Assembly: GCA_965226185.1 (NCBI GenBank)
Contig: CBDDCT010000005.1
Span: forward strand, 744,001-808,000
From: CBDCYS01 sp965226185
GTDB taxonomy: Bacteria > Acidobacteriota > Terriglobia > Bryobacterales > UBA6623
DNA: 64,000 nucleotides
Direction: 5' to 3'
Shown here: positions 37,099-45,621 of the stretch, one piece after another
Position numbering within the stretch: position 1 is the first letter of the stretch
Layout: every line of letters starts with the position of its first letter
Notes under the pieces: generated by a model
Told to the model about the DNA's origin: nothing
The model's input: the letters and a program-made list of their open reading frames with translations, nothing else
The model's database searches: none
Translations under genes and position numbers: made by a program

Positions 37099-38151
37099 AT
37101 GACCGACGACTCCGCCCCAATCCGCCCCGGTGAGGAACTCGACGTTGCCCGTCTGCAAGACTACCTGCGTGACCGGCTAGACGGAGCCGAGCAAGGAATT
37201 GTCCTGGAACAATTTCCCGGGGGACACTCCAATCTAACCTATCTGCTGAAAACACGAGCAGGAGAATACGTTCTGCGGCGGCCTCCGCTGGGTCCGGTGG
37301 CGCCGAGGGCCCACGACATGGCCAGGGAGTACCGGATTCTCGACGCGGTCAGCCCCCATTTCGCGCCGGCGCCGAGGGTTTATCTGGTTTGTGAAGACCC
37401 GCAAGTCATCGGAGCTACGTTCTTCATCATGGAGCGCCGCCACGGAGTGATTTTGCGGCGTGAAGTGCCGCCTGCCTATCGCGGCCTGACGGACTTGCCT
37501 CGGCGCGCCAGTCAGGCCTTCACCGACTGCCTGGCGGAGCTTCATACAATCGACATATTCCGCCATGGGCTCGACTCACTGGGACGCCCGGAGGGCTTTC
37601 TCGAACGGCAGGTGCGCGGCTGGACCGGCCGCTGGGAGCGCGCGAAAACGGAAGATCTTCCCGAGATGGAGCGCCTGCGCGGCTGGCTGCTCGAGCGGCT
37701 TCCCCGTTCGCAAACCGCCACCGTGGTTCACAACGACTACAAGCTCGACAACATGATGCTCGACGCCAAAGACCCCGGACGCGTCACCGCCGTACTCGAT
37801 TGGGAAATGACAAGTGTCGGCGATCCGCTGGTCGACGTCGGAATCGTCATGTGCTATTGGGTTCAACCCGGCGACCCCGAAATGCGCAGGGAAGCGATCA
37901 GCGCCCTGACTACGCAGCCCGGCTGGTTTTCGCGCGAGGAACTTCTGGCGCGCTATGAAGCGGCGACGGGACACGATTTGTCTAACATCACCTACTACGA
38001 GGTTTTCGGCCTTTTCAAGCTCGCTGTCGTGCTGCAACAGATCTACTACCGGTTTCACGTTGGCCAGACTCAGGACGTGCGCTTTCGCGAGTTTGACAAA
38101 CGGGTCAAGGGTCTTGCCGAGGCGGGCGTGCTGGCGATGGAGAGACGATGA
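37099..38151 (+). CDS. Phosphotransferase family protein (APH/choline kinase-like)
   Basis: 350 aa. Kinase-like fold: the N-terminal lobe has QFPGGHSNLTYLLKTRAGEYVLRRPP (nucleotide-binding strand with Lys/Arg) and MAREYRILDAV. The catalytic loop is VVHNDYKLDNMML (HxDxxxxN) and the metal-binding Asp is in AVLDWEMTSVGDPLVD. This subfamily usually sits with acyl-CoA dehydrogenases and fatty-acid genes; the substrate is unproven. The stop overlaps the next gene's ATG (ATGA), so the pair is co-translated. Confidence 0.85.
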   Translation: MTDDSAPIRPGEELDVARLQDYLRDRLDGAEQGIVLEQFPGGHSNLTYLLKTRAGEYVLRRPPLGPVAPRAHDMAREYRILDAVSPHFAPAPRVYLVCEDPQVIGATFFIMERRHGVILRREVPPAYRGLTDLPRRASQAFTDCLAELHTIDIFRHGLDSLGRPEGFLERQVRGWTGRWERAKTEDLPEMERLRGWLLERLPRSQTATVVHNDYKLDNMMLDAKDPGRVTAVLDWEMTSVGDPLVDVGIVMCYWVQPGDPEMRREAISALTTQPGWFSREELLARYEAATGHDLSNITYYEVFGLFKLAVVLQQIYYRFHVGQTQDVRFREFDKRVKGLAEAGVLAMERR

Positions 38152-38864
38152 GCGCGCTTTATCTGTTCCGTCACGCTCAGGCCGGCCCGCGCCACGCCTA
38201 TGACACGCTCTCGGAGTTGGGACGGGCGCAAGCACGCTCGCTCGGCGAGCACCTCGCCGCCGAGAAGACTGAGTTCGCGGCCGTTTATTGTGGCACGCTC
38301 GAAAGACAGAGGTTAACGGCACGGGCGGTCCAGCAGGCGTACGTGCAAGCTCAGGCCGGGTTTCCCGAGATCGTTGAAGATCCGCGCTGGGACGAGTTTG
38401 ACTTGTCTGATGTCTACCAGGAGCTGGCTCCGCATCTGTGCCGTGACGACCCCGCATTCGAAGTTGAATACGAAAGACTTCTTAGCGCTCTGGGCGATGA
38501 GAACCATGATCTTCAGCGCCAGCACAGCTATTGTGACGTAGCCGTGGTAAACGCCTGGGCCGAGGGGCGCTACCCTTACGAGGGCGAGTCATGGAACGAG
38601 TTTCGGAGCCGCATCCTGAGTGTGCTCGAAACGCTGGTCAGCCACGCAGCCGGAGCCAAGGTTGCGGTCTTTACTTCGGCGTCGCCGGTCGGCGTCTGGG
38701 TTGGGGAGGCTCTTCAGTTGGATGCACGCAACACATTTCGCTTGGCCGGGGTTACTTTCAATTCGGGAATCACCACCTTGCGGGTTCACAGCGAGGACGT
38801 GCGGCTGTTCACGTTTAACTCGATCCCGCATTTGAGCGATCCGGCGCAGCGCACCTTTCGCTGA
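38148..38864 (+). CDS. Histidine phosphatase superfamily protein
   Basis: 238 aa. It begins MSALYLFRHAQAG, the RHG/RHA catalytic histidine motif of phosphoglycerate-mutase-like phosphatases, followed by LSELGRAQARSLGEHL and the second phosphate-binding segment YCGTLERQRLTA. The late part has FTSASPVGVWVGEAL in place of the usual SHG box, so the second His is absent there. It overlaps the phosphotransferase by 4 bases. Cytosolic; substrate unknown, possibly the product of its partner kinase. Confidence 0.85.
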   Translation: MSALYLFRHAQAGPRHAYDTLSELGRAQARSLGEHLAAEKTEFAAVYCGTLERQRLTARAVQQAYVQAQAGFPEIVEDPRWDEFDLSDVYQELAPHLCRDDPAFEVEYERLLSALGDENHDLQRQHSYCDVAVVNAWAEGRYPYEGESWNEFRSRILSVLETLVSHAAGAKVAVFTSASPVGVWVGEALQLDARNTFRLAGVTFNSGITTLRVHSEDVRLFTFNSIPHLSDPAQRTFR

Positions 38865-38906
38865 GAGGTGACAACGCGGAGCCTCATAGCCCGCGTTAAG
38901 AGCTAG

Positions 38907-39430
38907 GAGTCTGTCCCACAGAAATCGGGCGCGGAGGTAGCGTGAGGGCGAGATTGGATTTTCGCGGCCGGCAGCGCGAGCGTCGGGTTGCGATCCCGTT
39001 GAGATCCTTCGCTGGCCCGTCAGCATCGCCTCGGGAACTCGATGGCGGCTCCCAGGGCGGCTTTTTCACGCTTCTCTCGGCTTAGGCCGCCGTCGGGACC
39101 GCCTCCCTCGACGCCATCCGCCGCGGGTTCAGTGCCAGGGTCACCAAACTCCATTCGCCATGTGCTCGCCAGCCTCTCCGGCCGCCTTCTTCTTCGCCTT
39201 CTTGTCCGCCCTGCTTTCCCGCTGCTGCGCCACAAAACCCTCAATCTTGCGCTCCTCTAGCGCTTCGAAATTCTTCTCGCTCGGACTTGCGGCAGCCAAT
39301 CGCGCAACGACGGCGGCAGCAAGAACGGCTGCGCGGGCTCATAAGGCCGGTAGTGTGTCCCCATGTCTCTAGTTGCGCTTTCCCACCCAAAACATTCCAC
39401 TATTTTTTGTTTTTTCTGTGGGACAGACTC
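38907..39430 (-). mobile_element. IS1182-like remnant, internally deleted
   Basis: 524 bp with perfect 18-bp inverted ends (GAGTCTGTCCCACAGAAA) and CTAG on both sides (38903-38906 and 39431-39434). Inside, the minus strand encodes separated pieces resembling IS1182-type transposases: NFEALEERKIEGFVAQQRE, then in another frame GEWSLVTLALNPRRM, the usual C-terminal block. The catalytic middle is missing. The right-hand CTAG also supplies the TAG stop of the acyl-CoA ligase gene. It is non-autonomous but its ends are intact. Confidence 0.7.
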
Positions 39431-41101
39431 CTAGGCGGTTTCGATTTTGGCGGCGGCTTCTAGGCCTCGGAGTTCGATTTCTTTTTGACGGATCACGAAT
39501 TTTTGGACTTTGCCGGTTACGGTCATCGGGAACTCGTCGACAAAGCGGATGAATTCAGGGATCTTGAAGTGCGCGATCTTGCCTTGACAGAACTCCCGGA
39601 TCTCATCCTCGCCGGCCGACTTGCCGGATTTCAGTTTCACCCAGGCGAGGACGCGCTCGCCCAGCCGCTCATCGGGCAGTCCCACGACGTAGACGTCGGC
39701 GATTTTGGGGTGGGCGTGGAGAAATTCCTCGATCTCGCGGGGATAGATGTTCTCGCCGCCGCGAATGATCAGTTCCTTGGCGCGGCCCGTTATACGGATG
39801 TTGCCGTCTTCGCTCATCGTCGCCAGGTCGCCGCTATGCAGCCAGCCTTCTGAATCGACGGCGCGGGCGGTGGCCTCGGGGTCGTTGTCGTATCCCTTCA
39901 TCACCAAGTAGCCGCGCATGCATAACTCGCCTTGTTCGCCGGCGGGGAGGGTTTGCCCGTTTTCGGGATGGACGATCTTTACCTCGGTGCAGGGGAGTGC
40001 GCGTCCGACGGTCGCGACGCGGAGTTCGAGCGGGTCGCCGGTGGATGACTGCGTGACGACCGGGGACGATTCGGTTTGGCCGTAGGCGATGGTCATCTCG
40101 GAACAATGCATCTCAGCGACCACGCGCTTCATCAGCTCGATCGGGCAGGGGGCTCCGGCCATGATGCCGGTGCGCAGCGAACTCATGTCGTATTGGGAGA
40201 AGCCGGGGTGGTCCAGCTCCGCGATAAACATCGTCGGGACGCCGTAGATTGTGGTGCAACGCTCCTGTTCGATCGCTTGCAGGCTCGCCAGAGGATCGAA
40301 CTGCGCGGACGGTATCACCAGGGTTGCGCCGAAGACGAGACATTGCAGCGAGCCGAGAACGCAGCCGAAGCAGTGATAGAGGGGGACGGGCACGCAGAGG
40401 CGGTCCTGCTCGCTCCATTTCAGTGTTTGGCCGGCCAGGTGGGCATTGTTGACGATGTTCTTGTGGGTCAGCAGGACTCCCTTGGGCTTACCGGTCGTTC
40501 CGGAGGTGTGCTGGATATTCGCGACGTCACCGGGGCTCCCTTGAAAAGGGGGGACGGCGGCGGCGGCGGCGAGCCCGCCGGGCATGGCGAGCATGGCGCT
40601 CCAGTTCGTGATGCCATCGGGGCCGCTCACCGCGGGTTCCCCAGCGCGTTCGAGGACAACCGTATGTTCGAGCGCGATCTCGCGGCCGTCACCTGCTTCG
40701 CGCAGGATTTCGAGATAATTCGCGCGGGCGTCTTTCTCGTGGAGGAAGATGGCTTTGATCCCGGAGCGCTCGAGGATGTAGGCCAGGTCGTGGGCGCGGT
40801 AGGCGGGGTTGACGTTCACCAGGACGGCGCCTATGCGTCCCGTGGCGACTTGCAGGTAGATCCACTCGGCGCAGCTCAAGGCCCACATGCCGACGCGGTC
40901 GCCGGGCCGGATGCCGAGGCGGTAGAGGCCGGCAGCGATTTGTTCGACTTTTTGCTGGAGCTGGTTGTAGGTGAGGCGCAGGTTCTGGTGGCGGGAGATA
41001 ATGGCGTCGCGATTCCCAAAAAGTACGACCGTTTCAGCGAAGACTTGGGGGATGGTTTTTTCGAGCAGGGGAGCCTGTGGCCCGGCGGCGTAGCTTTCCA
41101 T
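39431..41101 (-). CDS. AMP-binding acyl-CoA ligase
   Basis: 556 aa from ATG 41101 (MESYAAGPQAPLLEKTIPQ); a TTG six codons upstream is the alternative. ANL-superfamily features are complete: P-loop HTSGTTGKPKGVLLTH, AYGQTESSPVV, SGDLATMSEDGNIRITGRAKELIIRGGENIYPREIE and the catalytic Lys near the end in MTVTGKVQKFVI. It should activate a carboxylic (likely medium- or long-chain fatty) acid as acyl-AMP, then form acyl-CoA, in the cytosol. The IS1182-like remnant lies directly at its 3' end without changing the coding sequence. Confidence 0.9.
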   Translation of the reverse strand: MESYAAGPQAPLLEKTIPQVFAETVVLFGNRDAIISRHQNLRLTYNQLQQKVEQIAAGLYRLGIRPGDRVGMWALSCAEWIYLQVATGRIGAVLVNVNPAYRAHDLAYILERSGIKAIFLHEKDARANYLEILREAGDGREIALEHTVVLERAGEPAVSGPDGITNWSAMLAMPGGLAAAAAVPPFQGSPGDVANIQHTSGTTGKPKGVLLTHKNIVNNAHLAGQTLKWSEQDRLCVPVPLYHCFGCVLGSLQCLVFGATLVIPSAQFDPLASLQAIEQERCTTIYGVPTMFIAELDHPGFSQYDMSSLRTGIMAGAPCPIELMKRVVAEMHCSEMTIAYGQTESSPVVTQSSTGDPLELRVATVGRALPCTEVKIVHPENGQTLPAGEQGELCMRGYLVMKGYDNDPEATARAVDSEGWLHSGDLATMSEDGNIRITGRAKELIIRGGENIYPREIEEFLHAHPKIADVYVVGLPDERLGERVLAWVKLKSGKSAGEDEIREFCQGKIAHFKIPEFIRFVDEFPMTVTGKVQKFVIRQKEIELRGLEAAAKIETA

Positions 41102-41276
41102 ATCGGAGGGATTGTACAACAGGTGGGGGGCTTGGCGGATGGAAATGGCGCCGCACGGGTGCGCGTTAGAGATTTACCAGTCCACAATCGCCTCAACACA
41201 TAGGATTCAATATGGGATTCAATAGGACACCGAGCTTCACGAGGTTCAGAGCGCTCTTCGTTATGATGTTAGGGTG

Positions 41277-42233
41277 ATGCACGTCGAGCGGACGGCGACG
41301 GTCGAAGTCACGGAAACGATCGCGGCACTCGAGGAGTGCTTGTCGAGTGTGATCCGGGGCAAGCCTGAACCGGTGCGGCTGGCGGTGGTTTGCCTGCTGG
41401 CGCGCGGCCATCTGCTGATCGAGGATGTTCCGGGGGTCGGCAAGACCACTCTGGCGCAAACTCTCGCCGAAAGCCTCGATTGCCAATTCCACCGGGTGCA
41501 GTTTACCAGCGACATGCTGCCGAGCGACGTTCTCGGCGTCACGGTCTACAGCTCCACGCGGGAGGAGTTTGAGTTCAAGCGGGGCCCGATGTTTACGAAC
41601 ATCCTGCTGGCGGATGAGATCAACCGCACGACGCCCAAAACGCAGTCGGCGCTGCTGGAGGCGATGAACGAACGGCAAGTGACGATCGAGGGCCGTTCCT
41701 ACGCGCTGCCGGAGCCCTTCATGGTGATTGCAACGCAGAATCCCATGGAGCATCACGGAACCTTCCCCCTGCCGGAGTCGCAGCTCGACCGCTTCTTGAT
41801 GCGGGTTCAAATGGGCTATCCCGACGCGGAGAGCGAGCGCGAGATTCTGCGCTCGAACCGGCCGTTGCACAGTAGCGGCGTCCAGCCGGTGGCATCGGGC
41901 GCCGACATTGTCGAGCTGCAGTCGCGGGTCGAGGAAGTCCGCGTGGATGACTCTGTCGTTGATTACTTGATGGCGATCGTCGAGAGAACCCGCAATCACG
42001 AGCAGCTTGGACTTGGGGTGAGCCCGCGCGGTTCGATTGCTCTGTACCGGGCAGCGCAGGCGCTGGCGCTGGTCGAAGGCCTGGACTACTGCACCCCCGA
42101 CCACGTGAAGCGCTTGGCGGTTCCAGTATTCGCCCACCGCTCGATCGCCGATGCGGGCTCCAGCGGAGGGAACGCGGCGGGCAAGGTTGAGATTCTCGAA
42201 GAAATCCTGCAGTCGGTTCCTGTCCCGCTCTAG
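41277..42233 (+). CDS. MoxR-family AAA+ ATPase
   Basis: 318 aa from ATG 41277 (a GTG one codon earlier is possible). Walker A is LIEDVPGVGKTTLAQ, Walker B is ILLADEINRTTPKTQSALLEAM, then VIATQNPMEHHGTFPLPESQLDRFLMR (sensor 1 and Arg finger region) and SPRGSIALYRAAQALAL (sensor 2), all in the usual MoxR order. MoxR ATPases normally act as chaperones with VWA and DUF58 proteins, but no such partner follows here. The next gene is a GTPase 43 bp downstream. Confidence 0.9.
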   Translation: MHVERTATVEVTETIAALEECLSSVIRGKPEPVRLAVVCLLARGHLLIEDVPGVGKTTLAQTLAESLDCQFHRVQFTSDMLPSDVLGVTVYSSTREEFEFKRGPMFTNILLADEINRTTPKTQSALLEAMNERQVTIEGRSYALPEPFMVIATQNPMEHHGTFPLPESQLDRFLMRVQMGYPDAESEREILRSNRPLHSSGVQPVASGADIVELQSRVEEVRVDDSVVDYLMAIVERTRNHEQLGLGVSPRGSIALYRAAQALALVEGLDYCTPDHVKRLAVPVFAHRSIADAGSSGGNAAGKVEILEEILQSVPVPL

Positions 42234-42276
42234 TTTGCAACGATTCGCCACGGTTCCCGCACCCCGGTAGACGCTC

Positions 42277-43350
42277 ATGAAAACAGCCATTATCGGACTG
42301 CCGCAAGTCGGCAAGACTTCGCTTTTCACGATCTTGACCGGCATGTCGCGCGAAACGCATCTGGGCGGCACCGCGGTGCATGTTGGCATGACCCAGGTTC
42401 CCAACCATCGCCTCGATGCGCTCGCGAAGGTCTTCGAACCTGACAAGGTCATCCACGCAACGATCGAGTACGCCGATATGCCTCCCACTTCACGGGAGGG
42501 GTTGAACGATCCCAGCTACGTCGGCAGCCTGCGCTTGGCCGACGCCTTTGCTCATGTGTTGCGGGTTTTCGAGAGTGATCTGGTGGCGCGCGCCGAGGGT
42601 GATATCGATCCGGAACGGGACTGGGAAAATCTCGATCTGGAGCTAATTCTCAACGATCTCGCCGTCATCGAAAAGCGCCTGGCGCGCGTGGAAAAGGATA
42701 TGGGCCGGATCAAGGATCCTGAGCTGCCGCGCGAACACGCGCTGCTGGTCAAGGCCAAGGAGTTTCTCGAATCCGAACGGCCGCTGCGGGAAATGGAGCT
42801 GGACGCCGATGAAGCCAAGCGTATGCGCGGATTCCAGTTTCTCTCCGCGAAGCCGATGCTGCTGGTGCTCAATCTTGGGGAGTCCGATGCCGGCGAGCTT
42901 CACAAGATCGAGCAAGAGTATCGCGATCGCTGGCTGAACGGCCGCAAGAACGTCGAGGTGACAGCGGTCTGCGGCAGCGTCGAGGCGGAGCTGACCGAGC
43001 TAGAACCCGAGGAAGCCAGCGAATATCTCGAAGGCTACGGGCTGACGGAGGCGGGGGTCGACAGGCTGATTCGGGCGACATATTCGCTTCTGGGGCTGAT
43101 GTCATTCTTGACCGCGGGGGAGAAGGAAGTTCGGGCTTGGACGATTCCGAAGAACACGCGGGCGGTCAAGGCCGCCGGGGTGATCCACTCTGATTTTGAG
43201 AAGAAGTTTATTCGTGCGGAGACGATTCAGTGGGAGTTGCTGATTGAGCGTGGGGGCTACGCCGGTGCTCGCAAGCAGGGGGAGCTGCGGTTGGAGGGCA
43301 AGGAGTATGTCGTCGAGGACGGGGATGTGCTGGTGATTCGGCACGGGTAG
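42277..43350 (+). CDS. YchF-like (Obg-family) P-loop NTPase with DUF933/TGS domain
   Basis: 357 aa. The N-terminal P-loop is MKTAIIGLPQVGKTSLF; the switch region has VIHATIEYADMPP. A long helical coiled-coil insert follows (NDLAVIEKRLARVEKDMG). The C-terminal TGS/DUF933 domain is SLLGLMSFLTAGEKEVRAWTIPKNTRAVKAAGVIHSDFEKKFIRAE, ending in GDVLVIRHG. YchF/OLA1 proteins are ribosome-associated ATPases. The G4 position (MLLVLNLGES) is unlike the NKxD of true GTPases, as expected for this family. Shorter than E. coli YchF by few residues. Confidence 0.88.
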   Translation: MKTAIIGLPQVGKTSLFTILTGMSRETHLGGTAVHVGMTQVPNHRLDALAKVFEPDKVIHATIEYADMPPTSREGLNDPSYVGSLRLADAFAHVLRVFESDLVARAEGDIDPERDWENLDLELILNDLAVIEKRLARVEKDMGRIKDPELPREHALLVKAKEFLESERPLREMELDADEAKRMRGFQFLSAKPMLLVLNLGESDAGELHKIEQEYRDRWLNGRKNVEVTAVCGSVEAELTELEPEEASEYLEGYGLTEAGVDRLIRATYSLLGLMSFLTAGEKEVRAWTIPKNTRAVKAAGVIHSDFEKKFIRAETIQWELLIERGGYAGARKQGELRLEGKEYVVEDGDVLVIRHG

Positions 43351-43379
43351 GTGGGGCGCGTGCGAGTGCCGGCGGGGCC

Positions 43380-43424
43380 GAGGACGGTGGGGCGGAGCCC
43401 CAACGCGGCACGGCAGAGCCGTGC
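43380..43424. repeat. GC-rich double hairpin between convergent genes
   Basis: Two short stems, GGGGCGGAGCCCC and GGCACGGCAGAGCCGTGCC, lie in tandem between the YchF-like gene (+) and the SUMF1-domain gene (-). They could serve as a bidirectional transcription barrier or be a REP unit; no T-run follows, so an intrinsic terminator is not clear. Confidence 0.45.
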
Positions 43425-43466
43425 CCCACGTCAGGCTGGCGAGACCCTCATTGGACACGGGCTACG

Positions 43467-44174
43467 TTAGCCCAGTTCGCAAGCTACTCGGAAGCCGTAG
43501 TCGGCGTATTCGAGTTCGGGGGGGATGCTGCTGCGGGCGGCGCAGCGGGAGATCTTGATTTCGTGCCGCCAGGCGCCCCCTCTTGAGGCTCGGCGCTTCC
43601 TGGCGGAAGGCCCCGGCGGATTGTTTCGGGGCGATACGTCGTAGTATTTCGGGTCGTACCATTCCGAGCACCACTCATGCACGTTCTCGCACATGTCGTG
43701 GAGGCCGAATCCGTTCGGCAGCGACGTCCCCACCGGCTCGGGGCCCGTCCGCCAGCGGGCGTGGTAGTTTTCGCGCTCGGTGACCGGTTCGTTTCCCCAG
43801 GGGTAGAGCTGGCCCGCCAGTCCGCCTCGCGCGGCCCATTCCCACTCGGCCTCGGTTGGCAGGCGAAACTGTTTTCCCGTTGTCGCGGATAACCACTCGC
43901 AATAGGCTACGGCGTCGAACCAACTGGTTCCGGTCACGGGTTGTCGTGGCTGGTTTAGTTCGTCGTTGTCGTGGAATTTTGTCGGCTGGTGGCCCGACGA
44001 ATTGCAGAATACCTCGTATTCCTTGTTGGTGATTTGAAAACGCGCCAAGCCGAATGATGGAACGCTGACTTGATGTACGGGCTGCTCGTCATCGCGGCCG
44101 TCGTTCTGGCCCATGAGGTACTCGCCTGCTGGGATTTCTAGGATTTCGGGGGTTGGGTTTGCGGTTGCGGGCAC
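43467..44174 (-). CDS. SUMF1/FGE-domain protein lacking the catalytic cysteines
   Basis: 235 aa, GTG start. The formylglycine-generating-enzyme sulfatase fold is clear: IPAGEYLMGQNDGRDDEQPVHQVSVPSF, ITNKEYEVFC, PVTGTSWFDAVAYCEWLS, FRLPTEAEWEWAARGG, LYPWGNE, GLHDMCENVHEWCSEWYDP, RASRGGAWRHEIKISRCAAR and YGFRVACE. In genuine aerobic FGE the block after RGGS(F/W) carries two copper-binding cysteines; here it reads GGAWRHEIKISRCAAR without that pair. It is therefore more likely a non-catalytic SUMF1-domain protein than the activator of the nearby sulfatases. Convergent with the YchF-like gene. Confidence 0.85.
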   Translation of the reverse strand: MPATANPTPEILEIPAGEYLMGQNDGRDDEQPVHQVSVPSFGLARFQITNKEYEVFCNSSGHQPTKFHDNDELNQPRQPVTGTSWFDAVAYCEWLSATTGKQFRLPTEAEWEWAARGGLAGQLYPWGNEPVTERENYHARWRTGPEPVGTSLPNGFGLHDMCENVHEWCSEWYDPKYYDVSPRNNPPGPSARKRRASRGGAWRHEIKISRCAARSSIPPELEYADYGFRVACELG

Positions 44175-44250
44175 TTGGAATTTAGTTTAGCTTGATGATG
44201 ATCGCGGACCCGGTGAGCGCGGGCATTTTGTCGTGCTAGCAGGCGCGACC

Positions 44251-44350
44251 GGGAAGCCCGTTGAAACGGGCTGACACACCCTGAGCGGCGAGGCCCAACC
44301 AGCCGTAAAACGACTGGCCTAAGAAAGACGAAGCCGCGTGAACGCGGCTA
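44251..44350. repeat. Three-hairpin REP unit (second copy)
   Basis: AGCCCGTTGAAACGGGCT, CCAGCCGTAAAACGACTGG and GCCGCGTGAACGCGGC stems occur in the same order and spacing as at 36664-36765. It lies upstream of the SUMF1-domain gene in an 840-bp region without genes. Such units are dispersed intergenic repeats; some may affect mRNA ends. Confidence 0.75.
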
Positions 44351-44574
44351 TCGCTGATCGCCCGTTTAGCTTCGGCTAGCCCGCTGAATTTGCCGACCGT
44401 GCTAACCCGCTTTTCTCACCGCGTGGCCAGGCGATCTGCGTGAGAGGCGCGTCAGTACGAGGCGCGTTCGGCTTGACGCCAACCCCGCTGAATCAAAGAC
44501 GCATACTTGACGGCAGGTCGAAAACGGTCGGCAAGCGCAATGAAGGACTGCCGGGCCTCTCGCCTGCTTCGCCC

Positions 44575-44985
44575 CTCAGGCGCTGAGAAACCCGGGCTGA
44601 CAAACTCAGTCACGGATTTTTGATAAAATTATTCCCTTTGTTTTCAACAGTTTTATCCAGGAAGCGCCAGGCCGCCCGAGACCGGCTTGCTATCCTAAAA
44701 AAGGGAAACTCAGAGATGAATCATTTTCCATGTGGAGGTGAGCGGCAGGCGATCCAGGCCCCCCCGCCCGGCGAAAACCCCTAAACTCTCTCATATACTC
44801 TCAAATCCTCTCATTCTAAAATTTAACATCTTATAAATGAACAACTTACACCCAAACCGCTCAAGTCCGTTGAGGCTCTTTTGCTAGCGAATACGAGGGC
44901 AATGACAGCAAAAAAGACCAAAGGGCGAACATTGACAAAAAATCCATTTGATCGCTGGATGAAACAGGATCGCCTCCAAAATGCC
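44575..44985 (-). repeat. Diverged dispersed repeat, copy 1
   Basis: Read on the minus strand, this ~400-bp stretch shares an ordered series of blocks with 59227-59603 (+): TATTCG(C/T)TAGCAAAAGAGC, GTAAGTTGTTCATTTATAAG, AATGAGAG-ATTTGAGAGT, TTTTAGGATA-CAAG-CG-TCT and ATCCGTGACTGAGTT, at near-equal spacing. No convincing gene lies inside. It is bordered by two IS1380-end-like motifs (44588-44598 region and 44998-45013). The nature is unknown: an old transposon, a REP super-unit or a conserved RNA. Confidence 0.6.
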
Positions 44986-44997
44986 CGAAAAGTTGCG

Positions 44998-45017
44998 CCG
45001 TGAGAAATGCAGGCTAG
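44998..45017. repeat. Solo IS1380-type terminal repeat at CTAG
   Basis: CCGTGAGAAATGCAGG followed by CTAG resembles the right end of the 1747-bp IS1380 copies (CGATGAGAAATCCGGG then CTAG) with about four differences. No transposase lies beside it. CTAG supplies the TAG stop that closes the DUF3604 reading frame at 45014-45016. It is best read as the remaining end of a related, decayed element. Confidence 0.55.
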
Positions 45018-45091
45018 CGCTGGTAGTTGACCCAGATCGGGCTGCTCCAGGCCAGCGAGCCGTCGGATTGCTCGACCCGGACATAGTAGTA

Positions 45092-45621
45092 CCTGAATTA
45101 TGCACTGCGGCGTGGACCTGAGGAGGGCTGAGCCGCAAGGGACCATTGGGAACCCCCGAAAACATGGGGTAAAAAGGTAGGCTGGCAAAGATCCCAGCTT
45201 CGCCAGCCAACCCCAAGGAGGTCACCCACATGGTTACCAGACGAAAACAGCATAGCTCCCAAAGGCCCGTCCAACAAGGCCCAGCCGTGACGGCCTCGCG
45301 ACCCAATAAAATCGGGGCTTCGACGCCTTACCACTTCCGCGGCAAGAAGCCGACTCCCTACGGCGGCTTTCTGCCGGTGGTCGGGAGGGCGCTGATCTGA
45401 GAGCCTGGCTATGCGCTATGCATAAAATTTTATGCACTAGCCGTAACGCACTGGAAACACGTCACTTCCGAGCGAGGTTTTGACGACGCGGAATCTGGGC
45501 GGGAAGGGAAACCGGGGACGGAGAAGCCAAAAGACCAGTTGCCGAGCTACCACCTCACGACGACCGCCAACCCGCTACGAACGCAGCCACACTCGCAAAG
45601 TGAATCTGTGCATAATTCAGG
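45092..45621 (+). mobile_element. 530-bp IS1380-like mini-element (complete copy)
   Basis: Bounded by 14-bp perfect inverted repeats (CCTGAATTATGCAC) and a 5-bp TAGTA target duplication (45087-45091 and 45622-45626), shown by restoration of the DUF3604 frame. It carries only a 56-codon transposase-like fragment and a central palindrome TGCATAAAATTTTATGCA (45419-45436). Its last 81 bases recur identically at 1-81. The CCT ends, 4-5-bp duplication and the fragment's motif fit IS1380. It must be moved by a transposase elsewhere. Confidence 0.85.
45230..45400 (+). pseudogene. Transposase N-terminal fragment inside the mini-element
   Basis: 56 codons from ATG with AAGGAGG nine bases upstream. The C-terminal part, YHFRGKKPTPYGGFLPVVGR, matches the opening block of IS1380-type transposases (a basic start followed by LTxxGGLxPL). 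The frame ends with ALI and a stop, so the catalytic domain has been deleted. The well-preserved Shine-Dalgarno suggests it could still be translated. Confidence 0.6.

Noticed and set aside
43467..44174. Calling the SUMF1 protein the formylglycine-generating enzyme for the sulfatases
   Set aside because: The copper-binding cysteine pair expected after RGGS(W/F) is missing.
44823..45188. 121-aa minus-strand frame across 44823-45188
   Set aside because: It spans the mini-element, the DUF3604 3' end in the wrong frame, a solo IS end and the dispersed repeat; a chance concatenation.
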